Shown here: piece after piece, positions 61,866 through 64,000 of the stretch
Layout: the number at the start of each line of letters is the position of its first letter
Position numbering within the stretch: position 1 is the stretch's first letter
Assembly: GCF_002104995.1 (NCBI RefSeq)
Contig: NW_024468264.1
Span: forward strand, 248,001 to 312,000
Origin: Linderina pennispora
Taxonomy: Eukaryota; Kickxellomycota; Kickxellomycetes; Kickxellales; Kickxellaceae
Direction: 5' to 3'
Length of the DNA stretch: 64,000 nucleotides
The notes under the pieces: generated by a model
What the model saw: only the letters and a program-made list of their open reading frames with translations
Databases searched by the model: none
What the model was told of the DNA's origin: nothing
Made by a program: the position numbers and the translations under genes

Positions 61866-64000
61866 ATGGCGTACAACTTCCAATTCGCGTATTCATCGGC
61901 GCCTCTGCGCACGGTCAAATACGTGCAATTTGGAATCATTTCTCCTGAGGAGATGGTAAGGAGGCTAAGTTAATGAACCCGCCAACTGGGGTTGCTGTGT
62001 TTACTATTGCCTGAGCCCAGTCTGGTCCTTCTAGGCGCGCGGTCCTTCTGTGTTTGTTACTGCTGGTGGCCACCGCCAACTTTCTTGTTACTACTAACTC
62101 CGCGCGTGTACCTTGGTCCTCTATGGAGTTGCTTTCGTAGAAGTCTATGGCAGTCGCAAAGATCGAGCATCCTGAGCTGCGCGACGAGGACGGCAAGCCC
62201 AAGATTGGCGGCCTACTCGACCCGCGCATGGGCACGATCGATCGCAACTTCAAGTGCCAGACATGCGGTGAGAACATGACCGAATGTCCTGGCCACTTTG
62301 GCTACATCGAGCTCGCCAAGCCCGTGTACCACATTGGCTTTATCAGCAAGGTGAAGAAGATTCTGGAGTGTGTGTGCTGGCGCTGCTCGAAGCTCAAGGC
62401 CGACACGAGCGACCCTGTGTTCCAGGCAGCGCTGAAGATCCCCGATGCCAACAAGCGCATGAAGCGCGTGTGGGACATTTGCAAGTCGCGCACGATCTGC
62501 GAGCTGTCGGGTGAGGAGACGGCGACGGGTGAAAACATGGCAGCCAAGCTCAACGGCATGCCGATGTCGGAGGAGGACCGCGCGCGGCAGACTGTCAACG
62601 ACATGCTGGGCGAGGCGCGCAAGCACACCCACGGCGGATGTGGTCATCGCCAGCCCACATACCGCAAGGAGGGCCTGAAGCTGTTTGCGACGTACAAGCC
62701 TGGCGCCAACGACGAGGGCACGCCCGAGGGCAAGCATGTGCTTAGTGTCACTGCCGTGCTGCAGGTGCTCAAGCGCATCTCGGACGAAGACTCGTTCGCC
62801 ATGGGAATCAACCCGGACTATGCTCGCCCCGAGTGGATGATCCTGACTGTGATGCCAGTGCCGCCGATGGCGGTGCGCCCCAGCATCCAGATGGACGCGA
62901 CTCGCCAGAGCGAGGACGATCTGACGTACAAGCTCAACGACATTCTCAAGGCCAACGCGCGCGTGCGCAGCTGCGAGATGGAGGGTGCACCCATGCACAT
63001 CATCGAGGAGTTTGAGGCACTGCTGCAGTTCCACACAGCGACGTTCATGAACAACGAGCTGTCGGGCCTGCCGCAGGCGCTGCAAAAGTCTGGCCGCCCA
63101 ATCAAGTCGATCCGTGCCCGTCTGAAGGGAAAGGAGGGCCGTCTGCGTGGCAACCTGATGGGTAAGCGTGTCGACTTCTCGGCACGTACGGTTATTACTG
63201 GTGACCCAAACATCTCGATCGACCAGGTCGGTGTGCCGCGCAGCATTGCGCGCAACCTGACGTACCCGGAGACGGTGACACCATACAACATCGACCGCCT
63301 GCAGGACATGGTCCGAAACGGGCCCAGCGAGCACCCGGGTGCAAAGTATGTGATCCGCGACACTGGCGAGCGTATTGATCTGCGACACAACAAGCGCGGC
63401 GGCGACATTCCGCTGCAGATCGGATACCGCGTTGAGCGCCACCTGCTCGACAATGACGTGATCATTTTCAACCGCCAGCCATCGCTGCACAAGATGTCCA
63501 TGATGGGACATCGTGTCAAGGTCATGCCGTACTCGACGTTCCGCCTTAACCTGTCGGTAACATCGCCGTACAACGCCGATTTCGACGGTGATGAGATGAA
63601 CTTGCACGTGCCGCAGTCTGAGGAGACCCGTGCCGAGATCAAAGAGATCTGCATGGTTCCGAAGCAGATTGTGTCGCCGCAGTCCAACAAGCCCGTCATG
63701 GGTATCGTGCAGGACACGCTGTGCGCCATCCGCAAATTCACCAAGCGCGACACGCTGCTAGACATCGACATGGTTATGGCGCTGCTGCTGTGCGCACCCG
63801 ACTGGGACGGTGTGATCCCGACACCGTGCATCCTGAAGCCCAGGCCGATGTGGTCGGGCAAGCAGGTGTACAGCCTGGTCATCCCCAAGGGCACCAACTG
63901 CATGCGGTTCCACTCGACCCACCCCGATGACGAGACGACCTGGATCTCGCCTGGAGACACACGTGTGATCATCGAGAACGGCGAGCTGCTGTGTGGTATC
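61866..64000 (+). CDS. RPB1: RNA polymerase II largest subunit RPB1, 5' part (partial, one intron)
   Basis: Catalytic subunit of RNA polymerase II. Exon 1 61866-61955 ([30 protein letters not shown]), 185-nt intron, exon 2 from 62141 ([12 protein letters not shown]) to the window end. Seen in order: the N-terminal zinc site ([22 protein letters not shown]), the clamp Cys/His pairs ([19 protein letters not shown]), [45 protein letters not shown], and the active-site [14 protein letters not shown] with three metal-binding Asp. About 650 codons are present without interruption. The bridge helix, trigger loop and CTD lie beyond the right edge. The intron after residue 30 is GTAAGG...CGTAG. Confidence 0.96.

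Noticed and set aside
62213-63607. 464-codon open frame on the minus strand
   Set aside because: Lies exactly antisense to RPB1, whose conserved protein explains the sequence; it is a by-product of GC-biased codon use.
1-64000. CRISPR arrays, rRNA and tRNA genes
   Set aside because: No regularly spaced repeats and no rRNA-like sequence. A few GGTTCGA-like strings (for example near 4007) lack the rest of a tRNA.

Overview
The window is eukaryotic nuclear DNA from an early-diverging fungus, most likely a zygomycete of the Kickxellales type (Coemansia or Linderina relatives). This placement is inference. It rests on compact genes with few short introns (about 65-185 nt, GT-AG with some GC-AG), a core fungal gene set (RPB1, PHB1, VPS27, CUL4, LAS21, GYP7, HST4-type sirtuin, mL38, CPT1, OMA1), a divergent F-box/leucine-rich family that resembles those expanded in Kickxellales, and a fragment resembling zygomycete Fanzor/TnpB-like proteins. 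No tRNA, rRNA or CRISPR was seen.

Layout. 1-13.6 kb: 3' end of OMA1 (+), mucin-like membrane protein (-) divergent from a sirtuin (+), a long gene-poor stretch, an orphan membrane protein with repeated TQT motifs (+), a Fanzor-like relic (+), a Ser-rich tail-anchored protein with one intron (-), two tandem hotdog thioesterases (-) and a PAP2/dolichyldiphosphatase-like gene (+). 13.9-32.5 kb: mL38 (+), CPT1/EPT1 phosphotransferase (+), two secreted aspartyl proteases (-), sphingolipid delta-4 desaturase (-), LAS21 (-) and two tandem F-box-like/LRR genes (-). 32.9-40.6 kb: OFA-type MFS transporter (+), CUL4 (+), and GYP7 (-), convergent with CUL4. 40.8-54 kb: ABCC/MRP transporter (-), a two-domain AAA ATPase with several introns (+), and two adjacent genes (-) that each carry a basic RVxF-like motif followed by an EYDRR/DYDRR block, the larger one Bni4/Afr1-like. 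55.3-64 kb: an orphan (+), a secreted class 3 lipase (+), VPS27 (-), PHB1 (-), and the first 650 codons of RPB1 (+), which runs off the right edge.

The main technical observation is that conserved genes between about 13.9 and 32.5 kb, and several others (AAA ATPase, Bni4-like, lipase, VPS27, MRP), are broken by single-base shifts. Nearly every shift is a one-base insertion, and removing them restores family-length proteins. HST4-type sirtuin, CUL4, GYP7, the MFS gene, PHB1 and RPB1 are uninterrupted. I read this as consensus error in a poorly polished long-read assembly, not gene death. Coordinates below span the whole intended gene.

Functional themes: membrane-lipid and secretory biology (CPT1, delta-4 desaturase, LAS21, PAP2-like, GYP7, VPS27, MRP, lipase, proteases), mitochondria (OMA1, mL38, PHB1, two probable mitochondrial thioesterases) and cell polarity or phosphatase regulation (the RVxF pair). 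I see no operon-like logic. Several pairs share divergent promoters (PHB1/RPB1, sirtuin/mucin) or converge with about 50 bp between stops (CUL4/GYP7, lipase/VPS27). No clearly new molecular system is evident. The best leads are the TQT array, the RVxF/YDRR gene pair, the complementary active-site changes in the tandem hotdog proteins, and the 57-bp palindrome at LAS21.
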